A stretch of DNA of 18,002 nt, taken from contig JANSLP010000490.1 in NCBI GenBank assembly GCA_029298735.1, positions 1 to 18,002 of the forward strand. The letters are read 5' to 3'. This document shows positions 1-10,762 of the stretch, piece after piece. Source of the DNA: Ophiostoma sp. CBS 140.51. Its lineage: Eukaryota; Ascomycota; Sordariomycetes; Ophiostomatales; Ophiostomataceae. Position 1 is the first letter of the stretch. The number at the start of each line of letters is the position of its first letter. Under the pieces are notes generated by a model. That model ran no database searches. It was not told the origin of the DNA and worked only from the letters and a program-made list of their open reading frames with translations. Made by a program: the position numbers and the translations under genes.

Positions 1-436
1 AGTCATTTTTTTTTTTCTTGGCTTTGAGGACGACGCCAAGAATTTTTTTGCCGTACAACTCCTTCTCAGGTACTTCCATCCTTTTTTAATGAATTTTAGG
101 TTTTTTTTTTGGTAGAGGTAAGTTTTTTTTTTTTTTTTTTTTTTTTTTGGTTGGGAGAATTATTCCACATATTTTTTTTTAAAATTTATATTTTCGTTGC
201 GTATAGATTTTAATAATCATTTTCAAAAATGGAATATAAAGAATGATTTCAGTGCTCTGTTTAACTAAACAATAACTTGAGATAAAAGAGAAAATATGGC
301 CTGTGAATATTAAGCGAGCGCATTGTTTGAGTTGTGATTTGCAACACTAGTCTTCAAATTTCTTAAGTTTATGTATATGTTTATTAGAGCACGGGCTGTA
401 GTAAATAAAGCGAAAGGGCACATGTCTCCTAACTCA
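1..436. other. AT-rich gene-free flank with poly-T tracts
   Basis: No coding signal is visible. The stretch is rich in A and T and carries several homopolymer T runs, the longest about 25-29 T around 120-148. It lies downstream of the methyltransferase relic on the minus strand, so its right end would be that gene's former 3' untranslated region. Nothing else could be assigned. Confidence 0.6.
380..385 (-). terminator. relic polyadenylation hexamer AATAAA
   Basis: On the minus strand this reads AATAAA, about 52 nt past the relic stop codon of the LaeA-like pseudogene (437-439). The spacing is what is expected of a cleavage/polyadenylation signal, and it fits with the other gene-structure signals of the relic that have survived. 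Fungal poly(A) signals are degenerate and this DNA is AT-rich, so chance is possible. Confidence 0.4.
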
Positions 437-1954
437 TCACTCAGTAGGCGCTGCTGCCGTAGCACCTCCACCGGTCAACTCATCCGCTCGTGGCTTCCGG
501 CCCCAAACCACGCTCTCGTAGTGGTAGACATGGTGCTTCATAGTGTGTAGCTCCCGGCGTAGGTGCGCTATGTAGACCTGCACCTACTCGCGAGACCACT
601 GCTGGACATTGGTAAAGAACAGAATGAATCCCGACTGCGCGCTGTGAGAACACACCGATCTCCTTAGGCCGCGGATCGGCCGTCCATGGCCCGCTGGGTA
701 CCTTGATGAGGCGGTCCTGGATATCGACAAACCCGGCTGCGGCCATGGCCTTCTTCTGGATATCGTCGTCGACGACCGAGAAGGAGCGGCCGATAGCTTA
801 CCGCCGTTGATAAAGAGTGGGCCCCACTGGGCCATGGCTGTGCCGGAGGGCAACGTATCATCGTCGGAGCGGACGTTGGGAGAGCCCTCGTAGCTCTCGA
901 GGTAGCCACCGGGTGCGGTGACACGATAGGCCTGGCGAAAAAAACTCGCACCAGTCCGGGATGCAGCGGCTGAGATAGCGGACGTGAACAAAGTCAAAGT
1001 CGTTGTCCGGGAACGACCACTCGCGAGTGTAGTCGTCGATGTCGCTGTCAGGCGAGGTGAGTACCTTGATTTACCAAAGTATGGAGCATGGATGACCTAC
1101 AATATGACGTTGTTGGGCACCCATGATGGTTGTATAGGAGAGATGTCTGTTCCTATAACAGTTGCGTTCGGATACTGGTCGGCGAAGTCACTAGCGGTTT
1201 GTTAGATACGTCCACGGCGGACTGTTGCCATCTTTTCTTTGAGCTGGATCACCGCTTACATGGCATAGACACCTGTGCCGGTTCCAATATCAAAGAAATT
1301 TCTAAAAGTGTGACGGATTAGTTATTGCTATATCAAATGTCACAGGATCAGGACACAAACAAAAAATTTACCTTCGGCTCCTTGATGAGTCCGAGGAAGA
1401 GCTTGCCATCGAGGACGAGAGTGAAGAGGTGATGTCTGTTACGCCATTAGAATAGATATTGCATGAAAGACGATGAGAGGGACTGCCGAGCGTGGCGCTT
1501 ACAAAATATCTAGCGAATTGTTGTGCCGTGCGTCGTTCGTGCCCCTGCGATTCCTGTAAGTTGACGGTACCCGATACCTGCAAGTACCTTCCAAAGCCCT
1601 GCAAGTCGCCTCTCTTACCAGTACGAGGCATTGCCCAACTCGCTGTGATATGTTCGACCTTGTATGGTCTGGTACTTGACAATATACGACGATATGGATG
1701 CCGTGGAGCTCAGATTGGCCCTGGCGCGTGCGGACTCCGTGTCATCATTGTCAAAGACGTTGACCTGCATGTAGCACGTTAGATAATATCGCTGTGACTC
1801 AGAGCTGGTATGGTACTTGAGGGCACTCACTTGGCCAAGTTGTGTCCAATGTTCTGGCGGCAGGAGCCCCGTGGTCACCGGTGCGATCGCGGCGGCGTTT
1901 CCACCCTCGCCGTTGTCTGGGACCAGCCCTGGCACCAAGATTCGTGCCACTCAT
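437..1954 (-). pseudogene. LaeA/UmtA-like SAM-dependent methyltransferase, decayed
   Basis: Relic of a class I SAM methyltransferase of the LaeA-like fungal family, whose members act in secondary metabolism and development. Exon blocks on the minus strand are about 1954-1831, 1764-1619, 1544-1503, 1435-1372, 1301-1260, 1190-1101 and 1044-437. Splicing restores family motifs: GLLPPEHWTQL, TIQGRTYHSELGNASYWG, NNSLDILHHLFTLVLDGK, the SAM-binding DIGTGTGVYAIDFAD, VIGTDISPIQPSWVP, DDYTREWSFPDNDFDFVHV, FRQAYRVTAPGGYLESYE, AAAGFVDIQDRLIKVP and the C-terminal VYIAHLRREL...VVWGRKP. Lesions: a one-base frame slip at the start of the 1301-1260 exon; a seven-base A/T run at 938-944 that shifts frame; a one-base loss near 795-800; a small deletion plus frameshift near 640-650; and an in-frame TAG at 584-586. 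The start is uncertain: an ATG at 1954-1952 needs a further frameshift to join the readable N-terminal block. All six introns (56-74 bp) keep GT/AG ends. Family assignment is firm; exact gene identity is not. Confidence 0.88.
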
Positions 1955-3000
1955 TTCTTGTGGTATGCAGCCTTGGCCTATATTTCGAGATAGGGATCAC
2001 GATCGTTTGTTGGAGACAAAGCTAGTATGGCTCGATAACTGGATTAAAGAAATCTGTTCGGATGGGCGATGATGTATGATAGCGGGAAGCCCCCGTTCTT
2101 AAAGATGTGGCCAACCAATTGTTTTTCGATGGAGTCACGAACTCTTCTCTCTTGGAGTTCCCCACGTCTTTTCGCTCATGGTCGTGCTCCATTGTGTTCG
2201 TGCTCGATGCCCGTTGGCTGTTTGCAAAAAAAAGCAAAAATCTTGATTTGGGCCATTGAATGGAAGGATGGAGATGCATCGTGCTGGCCATCCCATTTTT
2301 GCCTCACAGCGCAGATTGTGACTGCAGGTTTCTGGACAGCATGAGAATATAGAATTACAACTCTGCAGGTGCAAGAGACGATTGCGGCTGCATATGCACA
2401 GGACTTTGAAGGCATGGTATTCCTCCGACGTCTTCACGATGATGGTTGACCGGATATTCAGTCATCGGGCTCTCATCCATGAGCGATGCATCTTTGATCA
2501 CACCACGACCTTCCACTTTAAGGAGCAAACGCTGGCAAAAAGAAACGTATTGCAACTCTGCCCGATTTGCGAGAAGAAGAAACGAAGCGTAAGGAGCCAG
2601 ACGTTGCAGTGCAGACAATGCTGCACTGGAAAAAAGGTAAAAAAGCACACTGCATATAACCCGGCGCGGCTTGATTGGACCGGACCAACTTCCTGCTGCT
2701 GGCTATTTTGACAGAAAACAAGATGCAGAGTGAGAAGTTACTGATCCTTTTCCTTCTTCTTCTTATGCTTCTGGACATGCCACAACTGCGTCTGCACAGG
2801 AGATATTGATGATGCCCAATTCACAGCCCCCATTGGGAGAGATATGGTCCGCTTTTCTCATGGGGTGATTTGGATTCTGGTCTTGCTGGATGGAAGAAGC
2901 GAAAGGCGAGAACCGAGAAGCGAGAGCTCTTTGCATTGCATTTGAATCCTTTCATGGACAGGAAGGGTCATGATGTGCGGTCTGGAAGGCGCTGACATGC
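1955..3000. other. gene-free stretch upstream of the methyltransferase relic
   Basis: Open frames here are about 110 codons or shorter, show no recognisable domain and no supporting splice pattern. The part next to 1954 would have been the promoter of the decayed methyltransferase on the minus strand. I see no promoter motif, repeat or RNA gene that I can support. Confidence 0.55.
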
Positions 3001-3006
3001 GGCGTT

Positions 3007-3033
3007 TGTCTCTTGTCTCTGTCTCTGTCTCTC
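3007..3033. repeat. GTCTCT microsatellite
   Basis: Short imperfect tandem array of a TGTCTC/GTCTCT hexamer, about four units. It is a simple-sequence repeat in non-coding DNA with no evident function. Confidence 0.6.
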
Positions 3034-3787
3034 ACATTTGTTTTTGTTTATTCCGATTCTATGGTAGTCGAGGTGAGCTATGGGGGCTGTTTTCAAAAAC
3101 AACAACCCGATAAACAAAAATTTCCGGACCGAATAGGGTAAAAGCTTGATGGACAAGAAGCCCTCTGCCCTCTAGGTTAAGAGGACGGCCGCGGCTGTCT
3201 GCAGAGAAGTGGAAATGCATCGATAAGGTCTGCAGAGCCGTATTTCGTCGAGTCGCCGCTCGCCTGTTTGTGTTGGGGGTCTGCACGGTGGGCTCGGTGG
3301 GATATATGTCTCTCTTTAGGGAGCTTTCATAAACATTGCTTTGGGTGTTTTTAGGAAAACCCTGCTGATACGAAATGTATCTCTTTCTTCTTGTTGTGGA
3401 GAGAGATGATGCTCGATTTTGATGTCTTGTTTATATTCAGACATGCATCGCCACTTGTTGCTGCTGTCTCGTACTTGGCGGTCTAATGACAGATGTTGTG
3501 CTAGCCCACGCTGGCAGCTGCCGCATACATACGGCATACATACTCAGTAATACGACGAACGGACAAGTGCAGTCGTGCTCCATCGCAGGACTTATAGTAT
3601 TTTGTGGACTGACTGCAACGGCGCTGTGACGCAAGGGACAAGTCCACGCTGGCCGGGAGCTGAAAAGGCCGTTCCTTATTTCGTTTTCCTAGGAAGCTAG
3701 GGAGAGCAAGACCTTTTGCACCTTTCACAACCTTTTTACCGGTACCTTTCGGCGCACGTTCTTCTAACGGGTTGTCGTGTGAGACCT

Positions 3788-3857
3788 GTTCTGGCTGTTC
3801 TGGCCGTCTCGCCGCTGTCACTGCTCTCGCCGCTCTGGCCGCCCTGGCCGTTGCTGG
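3788..3857. repeat. imperfect CTGGC/CTCGCCGCT repeats
   Basis: A stretch of diverged short repeats built on CTGGCNGT and CTCGCCGCT words. The same block gives Ala/Leu-rich runs in one frame on the plus strand and Ala-Arg-Thr runs on the minus strand, as expected from a simple repeat. No function is inferred. Confidence 0.5.
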
Positions 3858-5317
3858 TGTGAACGTTGAGCTTTTTCCAAGCGTGATACTTTATGTGAGG
3901 AAGAAAGCTATCTATCCTCCGAAATTGGGACACGACGATGTCTCTGGGATAGTTTTTGGCCACCGCGTGGCATCCTATGCTCCGGCATGGACGACAAAAC
4001 GGGGTCCAACAACGGTTAGGCCAGTCGTTATTGAGTGCCTTTCTGGTGATTTGTAAGGGTATTTCCCTTTCACTCTGTGAATTTGTGTCGGCATTCCGCG
4101 TTCGTTGGGCATGAATGGGAAACCCATAGCAGGTTGCATGTGGCCGCGTGAAAACGGCCAGTCTTTCTTGTGTTGGCCGACGGGCGCGTCACGGGAATAC
4201 CCTGTCATCGTGTCATCGTTTTTTATTCTCCATCCTCTTTCGTATGGTGGTTGTCAGAGGGTTGGAAGAGGGACTCTAGACTAGGGTTTGGGTTTTGTGC
4301 AAGACCGTGGCGCTTCGAAACGCCTTTTCGTATCGGCAATGGAGCGAGGAAGAGCCCTGCAAAAAAGGGAGGAACACAGGAACACAGAAACGCTTGCGCA
4401 GAATGGCCCCTCCCCCTTTGTGTGGCGGCACACGCCTGCAGAATTCATGCACAACCAGCCAAATGGACCACAAAACACCGCCAACGACACAAAAGGTCTC
4501 AAGACGTCTAGTCGTGTCGTGGGTGTAAGGGGACTTTTCACGTCGTTGGAGCTAGCGCCCTCCATCAACGCTTGAAAAAGAAAGAAAACGCGCTTCTGCA
4601 GGAACCCACCGACAAGCGTCTTGTCCCGTCTCGTGTTCGCGCTCCCTTTTCCCTCTCTGGCGCCTCAGGTACGGGAGTTCTTCAGGGCTGGCCTTTGTCT
4701 TCTTCACCCCTATTTCTGGCTTCGATCTGGCGCGTCGATGAGGGTTCCGGAGGTGGCAGTGCTGTCAGAGCCAGCCGAGAAGAAAACAGTAAACAGCCAC
4801 AAAACATGCATCCAGTCAGACCATGATGCATAACTCGCAGCACACCAACAGCCATGGTGATATGTTCTTCGAAAAGAAAACGTTGTGTTTGTGTGTAGCC
4901 ATTGGCCATCCACTGACCAGGCAAAACTGAGGAAAAGGAGAGACCAACACCAAAAAGGCTCCAAAGGGAGGATGAGGTAGGTTTCTAGGGCCGGCAAGGA
5001 CGAACGGGGCTTAACCTTTTCGATGCTCTCAGACACTAGCTCTAGTAAAAGCTCGTGCGTCGAACGTCGGATATCTACTGTACAGCGTCGCGCGCCCCCC
5101 ATCACCGCTTGTTGACTTTTGTTGTGTTTTTGGTGAGAGTCGTCTGTCAGTGCTGTGGCTGTTGGACAAGTGGAAGCAAAAAAGCAAAAGTAGAAGCAGT
5201 GGGATGCCAAGACTGGCGCACAGCAAATCAATAGCGCGTTCTTCTGCTGCAAGCCTGCTTTTTGGTGGTCTTCGTCCTCCTTTTTTCTTCTTTTCTCGCT
5301 GTTGCCGCCTTTCTTTT

Positions 5318-5341
5318 GGCTCTTTGGCTCTTTGGCTCTTT
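5318..5341. repeat. three tandem copies of GGCTCTTT
   Basis: Exact 8-nt unit repeated three times, followed by a degenerate fourth copy. It lies in a pyrimidine-rich block. It is a simple tandem repeat with no assigned role. Confidence 0.85.
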
Positions 5342-6206
5342 TGGCTTGGCCGGTTCTCGCCCTGTTTTTCTCGGGATTCTTTCTGAGTTCCTTCTGGCTT
5401 TCACCTGTCTTTTCACTTTCACCCCCCTTTCCGTCACCGCTGATGCCACCTGACTATTGCGTCCTCCGACCGCCACAGCGCTATGCCGGAGAGGGCAACG
5501 ATTTCTGAAGCTTGGGGATCGCCCGCCAGATATCCACAAACGACGATCAGAGCATGGCTCCAGCGGTGGGAGAGGCAGGGGCAGCAGGCTGTGAGGCGAG
5601 AAAGGAACAGAAGGACGAGGGACGAGACAGGGCAAGACGAGGCCGACGAGGCCAGGATTTCGACGGCGTATTATGCAGTCCTGCGCAGGTTGCAGCCGTG
5701 TTTTGTCGACTGGCCTTTTCTTGTTCGTTTCCGAGTTGCCTGTTTTTCCTTTTCTTTTTCGCTTTTGCTAGTACTCAGCTTTTCGTTTGCAAGTCCGGTC
5801 AATGCAGTCGAGATTTCCATGTCTTGCTTTTTAGATGGGGGCCGTCTGGGGCACAACCGACGTCAAAAGAAAGACAAACGGAAGACGATCGCCAAAGAGC
5901 CAAACTTTAAGTAGAAACCCAGCTCCTGCAAGACCGCAAAAGAAAGATTGAAAAAGGTGAAAGAGAGGCAAGAGCAGAAGACAAAGAAAAGGGGAAGCGC
6001 CGACTGGCTGATTGTTCCTTCCCTTCGGTGCGTGCTTTGCCCGGCTGTTCCTGCCTTGCTTCGCCGTTGTTCCTTCCTCTTACACGCGCTTTTCGTGCGT
6101 ACCTTCCCTTTGATCTGGTACTTACAATTACTTGTGTGTATTAGTACTCTGACACGCTGGCGTTGGGCAGGAAGGCACGACTCGCTCGCTCGCGATGTGG
6201 GCAGCT

Positions 6207-6228
6207 TTTTGCAACTATTTTGCAACTA
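6207..6228. repeat. 11-nt tandem duplication TTTTGCAACTA x2
   Basis: Two exact adjacent copies of an 11-nt unit. This is a local duplication in non-coding DNA. Confidence 0.85.
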
Positions 6229-7750
6229 TCACGGTGGCTGCTGCGTCCATCGTTCTTTCCCCCTTTTCCACGTCCCACTTGCTGCCGCCCTTTTTCGACT
6301 CTCGCGACCCTCACTGTCGACCCTTTCGGCCTTCTTTTTTCTCAAGTGGTCTCGCCGGCGTCTGGGTCCAGCCAAGGCTTTGATCGTATTGGGCAAGAAG
6401 AAGAGGCTTTTCGCCGAAAAGGGAAGAAATGGCCTGGCCGCCCGTCGGCTCTTTCTGCTTCCTGTGCCTCTTGTGCCATGTTTTGTCTAAAGCAACTTCC
6501 TTATTGGCTCACACGATTGCACCTGCCCGTTTCTATCCAACAGCAACATACAAAGTGCTGCATCCAGACTCTCCTATTCGCCACCTGCTTTTTTTTGTAA
6601 AAATTGCAGGAAACTGTCTGCGGCGAGGCTCCAGATCTCTTGACAGCCTATTGCACATTGCCTATTTCTTATCTAATAGTCTTTGTTTAGTTGCCCCCAT
6701 TTTGGGCCAGGCCCTGTCCTCCGCCCTCCGGAGCTTTTGAATGGCATCGCGGGAACAAGAGGCGCTCTTTGGCCAGTTGACCACCACTGTTGCTGCCAGG
6801 GCGGAGGAGGAGCGCGAGAAGGCGAGCGAGGCGCGCCAGCAAGGAAGAAAGAAAAGAACCAGTCAGAAGAGAACAGGAATGGGTGGATGCCAAAAAAAGA
6901 GTGAGTCCCACCTTTTTCGTTCCCTCTCTTCTCCCCCCTGCCCCCCATCTTCAGCACAAGGAGGATAGCACTCCGTGCTCCGCCAGATTCGCACAGGGCC
7001 ATGGGTGTCAACGGGACCAGGCCAGGCCAGATCAGGGCAGGTCAGGGCACGCCAGCCAACAACAGCAGGGGAGCGGAGCGGTCTGCCCTCTCCGGCAGTA
7101 CCCACGGCTGCCACGCATTGAAAAGGAAGAAAACCCAACGATGCGGCGACGAACAGGGCACAAAGACACAAGAAGAGACGGGAACCAAAAATGGAATCCA
7201 CGTCGTCCTGTCCTAGCATGACTTTTTGGTGATGCAGGGAGACGCGAGACACGAGACATACTAACTGTGCACAAGTACACGCGCACGTAGCATGATACAG
7301 AAAGTCCAGAACAAGCCGACACTCCCAGCCGGCAAGTAAAAGGGCAAGCCAGAGACCAGTCAGAGGCGCACGACAGGCCAGACAAGAAACACGGAAACAA
7401 GAGAGACACAGAAGGCACAAGAACACACACGCACAAGAAAAAGAAGCCCGCATCGCCCGCGAAGCCACCGTGAACACAAAGGGCATGAAACAAAACGGCC
7501 GGGCAAGACAAGACGTATCCCTGGCCCGCCTTTTTTCGCCTTTTCGCCCTTACCTTCTGGGCCTCTTTTTGCACAACGTCTCTGCGTCTCTCTCTCGCTG
7601 TTCCCTCCCTTTGGGTTGGCGATCTCAGTCCATTGTCTCGGCGCGTGCGTCATGGACACAACCGGGAACAGGCTCGGCCTCTTGCGCACAGAGAAAAAAG
7701 GACAGGATGCGAGGGCCCAAAGAACCCAGAAAAAGGCCAAGGTGCTTTAA

Positions 7751-7800
7751 GTGCTCCATACTTTGTAGCATTCCTCCATTTACTCTGTACTTTATGTACT
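7751..7800. repeat. cluster of TACTTTGTA/TACTCTGTAC words; one arm of a distant inverted repeat
   Basis: The first 17 nt (7751-7767, GTGCTCCATACTTTGTA) are the exact reverse complement of 10124-10140. They are followed by related TACTCTGTACTTT and TTTATGTACT words. A 14-nt match to the same word occurs at 1075-1088. This looks like a dispersed short palindromic element of the TACGGAGTAC/TACTTTGTAC kind seen in many filamentous ascomycete genomes. Confidence 0.55.
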
Positions 7801-8424
7801 GACCGCCGGCTAACGTCATCACTTTTTTTTCTTAGGTATTTCCCCAATATTTACAGACAGTGTCTCGCCATCGCGTTGTGCCTGGCAGTGGCAGGTTCAG
7901 TCGGCCCACCAGTCCACCAATAGACCGGAACCTCTGTCTCGCCCGAATGTGCCCATAGGGTGGAGCAGACGACAAAGGCATGGAAGCAGCTTCGTGCACG
8001 GCTTCTCGCGGAGCACAAGACAAAAAAAAGGCATCGACGAGGCCACAAAAAAGAAAAAAGTTGGTGAGCCTGATGCAGCACGGCAAAGGACCACGAGATA
8101 AAGAATTAAACACCGACGAGCAAAAGTACAAGTACTTATCGGGCGTGCGTGCGTGCACAATCGATGATGGACCTCACTGCCTGGTCGTCTCAACATGGCC
8201 ACACTCCACGCCCTCTGACGGCTGTTCTTTCTTCTTCGCAGGAAGCACGGCCGTTCCTGACGTGACTGCGTGACTGAGTCCGATGGCTTCTCACAGCCTA
8301 GTGCAGGGGACTGCAGGCCGCTTGCTCGGAGCTAGTCTAAAATAGGAACTAGAGCTGCCAGGGGTCCAGGGGCACAAGAGGGCGTGGCGCTGCTCTGGCC
8401 TGCTTCAACCGGCTGTACCTTGCA

Positions 8425-8470
8425 GGAAACCAAACCACAAAACCAGAAAACCACCAAAACCACCAAAACG
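8425..8470. repeat. ACCACAAAA-type simple repeat, inverted partner near 8655-8678
   Basis: Diverged repeats of CCACAAAACCA and ACCACCAAAACC. The opposite-strand version (TGGTTTTGTGG) occurs about 200 bp downstream at 8655-8678, so the two could pair as an imperfect foldback. A related GACCACAAAAACCACC word occurs near 9783. Confidence 0.5.
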
Positions 8471-8935
8471 ATCAGGAACAACAGGCGTCTTAGTGGTTCT
8501 CAGACAGGGAGAGAGGGGTGAGGATCCCGCACATCCCACCCCTTGTCTGGTTGTCGGCAAGGAAGGGCAAAGACAAAAAAAAAAAAACAGATAGGGTTGA
8601 TGACCATCGTGTTTTGCAAATCGGTGGGCACAGCACAAGCGGACAAGCATGCTTTTGCTTGGTTTTGTGGTTTTGGATGCTACTGAAAGCTCCACAGAGG
8701 ATCGAACAGCCCCGATCCTTGCTTGACACGACAAGTGCTTCTCACACTGACAAAGTGTGAAAGTGCTCCGTTTCGTGGTTTCGTGCGGAGGAGGACGAGG
8801 ATCTTACAACACCGCCTCGTTCGTCGCAAGCTACCCGCTGTTGCAACACATGCCCGCTGTTTTTGTGGCAGGCCCTGGATGCACGCAGCACGCATAACCT
8901 ACACAAATCCCTGTCGTTTCTTTTGCACCAAGGTG

Positions 8936-8953
8936 CGTACTCCGTACTCAGTA
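8936..8953. repeat. CGTACTCCGTACTCAGTA palindromic-type word
   Basis: Two overlapping copies of GTACTC(C/A)GTA. It resembles the dispersed TACGGAGTAC words at 7781-7800 and 10500-10526 and probably belongs to the same family of short elements. Confidence 0.4.
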
Positions 8954-10123
8954 TAGCATTTGGTCCTCCTCCTTTCTGTGGATATCCTCGTCAGCAGTTG
9001 TCTCTCCCATTCTTTGTTTCTCTTCTCTTCTTCTTTTTTCCCTTCTCGGAGAAAACGAGCCTCGCCGCATTGCTCTGCGGAGTCAGATACTTTGCTTTGT
9101 GGTGCACGTTTCGAGCCAATGGGAACTTTGGTGGGCATATCCCTGTTTAGCCTTTTGCTACCCCTTTTCGTCCGGTGTCGTTCCCCCCTTTTGCTCTTCG
9201 CTTCACTGTTGGCGACTGGTCCTGGATCGCTCGCAGCTATGCAAAACGCAAAAAGCCACGAGGACCAAGAAAGAAAAAGAAAAAGGAACAATGGGACGAA
9301 ACGACCAAAAAGGCTCACCGCCTCCGACAAGATGTGGGATGCCCAGGCCCTATGCCTTGAAGGAGCGATGTGCTAACAATAGCATGGTCTGGTCGTGTCG
9401 TTTCCCCTTTCCCTTTTGCATTCGCTTTTTTCTTTCTCTTCAGTGCCGCTATGCATCGTGAATGGTTCTTGTTTTCTTCACGGCCCCGCAACGCCCCTAA
9501 TCCGTCCGCCAGAAGTGGGTGTGAAGGGATGGTATGCTGACCACCACGTCTGCTGCGTTTTACCCAATCAGAGCGCAGAAAGGACGGCCCAACGTTGCAG
9601 CCAGATGTGGAAGGGCGAGCCAGCGGAAAAAAAAAACAGGTGAAGAAGAGACGAAAGGCGACAGGCGAGAACAGAAAGGGAAGATCAAAACAGCACACAG
9701 AACAGGGCAACGCACGCGCCACAACGCAGGCACGAGCAATACGACGCGCTGCAGGACGAGGGGGAAGGGAACACAAGAAAGAAGACCACAAAAACCACCA
9801 AAGTCCAAGGCCAGCCGACGGTCCAGTCAAGTTGCGAGTTGCGAGGACACTGCTGAACGGGGATGGCGGCAGTTGGTTGGCCAGATTTTCAGGAACAAGC
9901 AAGCCAACACGCAGGTACACGGCGGGGACACGAGCGAACCAGGAACGAGCAGCGACGAAAGAACGAAACGGCGAACCAGAGCGTGCCCCTGGTCTGCCCA
10001 GGTGGGCATTGAGTGGCAAAACGCTTGCTGCTCACGGGCTAAAGCCGCTCGACAAGCACGGCTGTCGGTCTGTTGGAAGCTGCTGCTCTGTCTCTCTCAC
10101 CAGTCTGAGCCTGATCCTCTTTG

Positions 10124-10140
10124 TACAAAGTATGGAGCAC
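10124..10140. repeat. second arm of the TACAAAGTATGGAGCAC inverted repeat
   Basis: Exact 17-nt reverse complement of 7751-7767, about 2.4 kb away. It also shares 14 nt in direct orientation with 1075-1088, inside an intron of the methyltransferase relic. Confidence 0.7.
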
Positions 10141-10500
10141 AGCTTTGAAGCTGGTTTCTTAGCGGGAAGGTCTAAGCATCCTTTTGCATCCCACCAGGCG
10201 ACGCGCCCGACCGAAACGCTGGCCAACACTACTCAGTATGAGCTAGACGTTGGCGCTGTCGTTAGCCAGGAACAGGAACGAAAACTGCAGGTGGCTATGG
10301 GGCAAGCTTTAGTCGACAGAACGCCTGCGAAGACTGGTGTGGGACGCCTTGCAAGTTGCTTCCGAGAGTTATTGCCGCCGTTGACGCTGGTCAGAAAGCA
10401 ACAGTCTGACCTCCCTCTTCAACACCACTATTTTTACGCAGGCTCACAAGACACATAGAGGCGAGCAGACACACGAGTCCGGTACACTCACAACGCTGTG

Positions 10501-10526
10501 TACGGAGTGCGGAGAACGGCTCCGTA
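10501..10526. repeat. hairpin: TACGGAG / CTCCGTA arms
   Basis: A 7-bp perfect stem (10501-10507 with 10520-10526) encloses a 12-nt loop that itself contains CGGAG. It matches the TACGGAGTA-type word family elsewhere in this intergenic region. It could be a transcribed hairpin or just a dispersed element. Confidence 0.45.
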
Positions 10527-10594
10527 TTCACACCCACTCATGCAGCAGGAATTGCCTTTCTGCAGGAACGACGCAGGAACACAAGCGGTGTCCT

Positions 10595-10622
10595 GTCGAG
10601 CGTGTCCAGTCGAGCGTGTCCA
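10595..10622. repeat. 14-nt exact tandem duplication GTCGAGCGTGTCCA
   Basis: Two exact adjacent copies. Nearby, GCAGGAAC also recurs three times (about 10540-10582, with small changes). This points to local replication-slippage duplications in unconstrained DNA. Confidence 0.9.
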
Positions 10623-10762
10623 AGGCTCTGCACGTTGATGCACCTGATAGGAGTCTGCGTCTCATGAGTATCTCACCTCACACGCTCTGCCGTGGCAAAA
10701 GACTGCCGCCAAGCCCAAGCCAAACATGACATGGGGGCGTGAAAAAGAACGACTGACTGACT

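Larger units (their letters stand above)
3001..5200. other. gene-free stretch
   Basis: No open frame with a recognisable domain, no consistent intron chain and no tRNA-like B box was found on either strand. Overlapping open frames of 60-180 codons in several frames look like by-products of biased composition. It contains the small repeats listed separately. Confidence 0.5.
5201..7750. other. gene-free stretch of alternating purine- and pyrimidine-rich blocks
   Basis: Pyrimidine-rich segments (for example about 5260-5450, 5700-5780, 6030-6120, 6230-6350 and 7510-7640) alternate with purine-rich ones (about 5580-5660, 5860-6000, 6740-6900 and 7120-7450). Such blocks keep long frames open by chance on both strands, giving Phe/Leu/Ser-rich or Lys/Arg/Glu-rich translations that match no family I recognise. 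No intron chain, tRNA or mobile element was found. Confidence 0.5.

Noticed and set aside
1191..1259. TAA after the SAM-binding motif of the methyltransferase relic taken as a premature stop
   Set aside because: It lies inside a 69-bp intron (GTAAGC, CTAAC, TAG). Splicing restores VYAIDFADQYP, so it is not a lesion.
2382..2711. 109-codon frame with two CxxC pairs that could hint at a zinc ribbon
   Set aside because: The pairs are spaced irregularly, the flanks have no family resemblance, and there is no splice or start support.
3772..4056. 94-codon plus-strand frame with an Ala/Leu-rich start resembling a signal anchor
   Set aside because: The hydrophobic part comes from the CTGGC/GCCGCT simple repeat, and the remainder has no recognisable family.
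4278..4300. TAGGGTTTGGG as a telomere-like repeat
   Set aside because: Only one degenerate unit pair is present, with no array, so chance is the better reading.
5483..5914. Segment resembling a helix-turn-helix (TTIRAWLQRWERQG) as a possible transposase relic
   Set aside because: The resemblance covers only about 15 residues. No DDE region, terminal inverted repeats or target duplication is seen nearby.
7549..7556. Good minus-strand splice donor (AAGGTAAGG) as evidence of a gene
   Set aside because: No conserved coding sequence on either side and no matching acceptor that joins meaningful frames.
9595..10458. 287-codon open frame on the plus strand
   Set aside because: It begins at a TTG, lies mainly in a purine-rich block, is Lys/Arg/Glu-rich at first, changes character at the block's end, and competes with a 234-codon frame on the opposite strand. 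No family is recognised.
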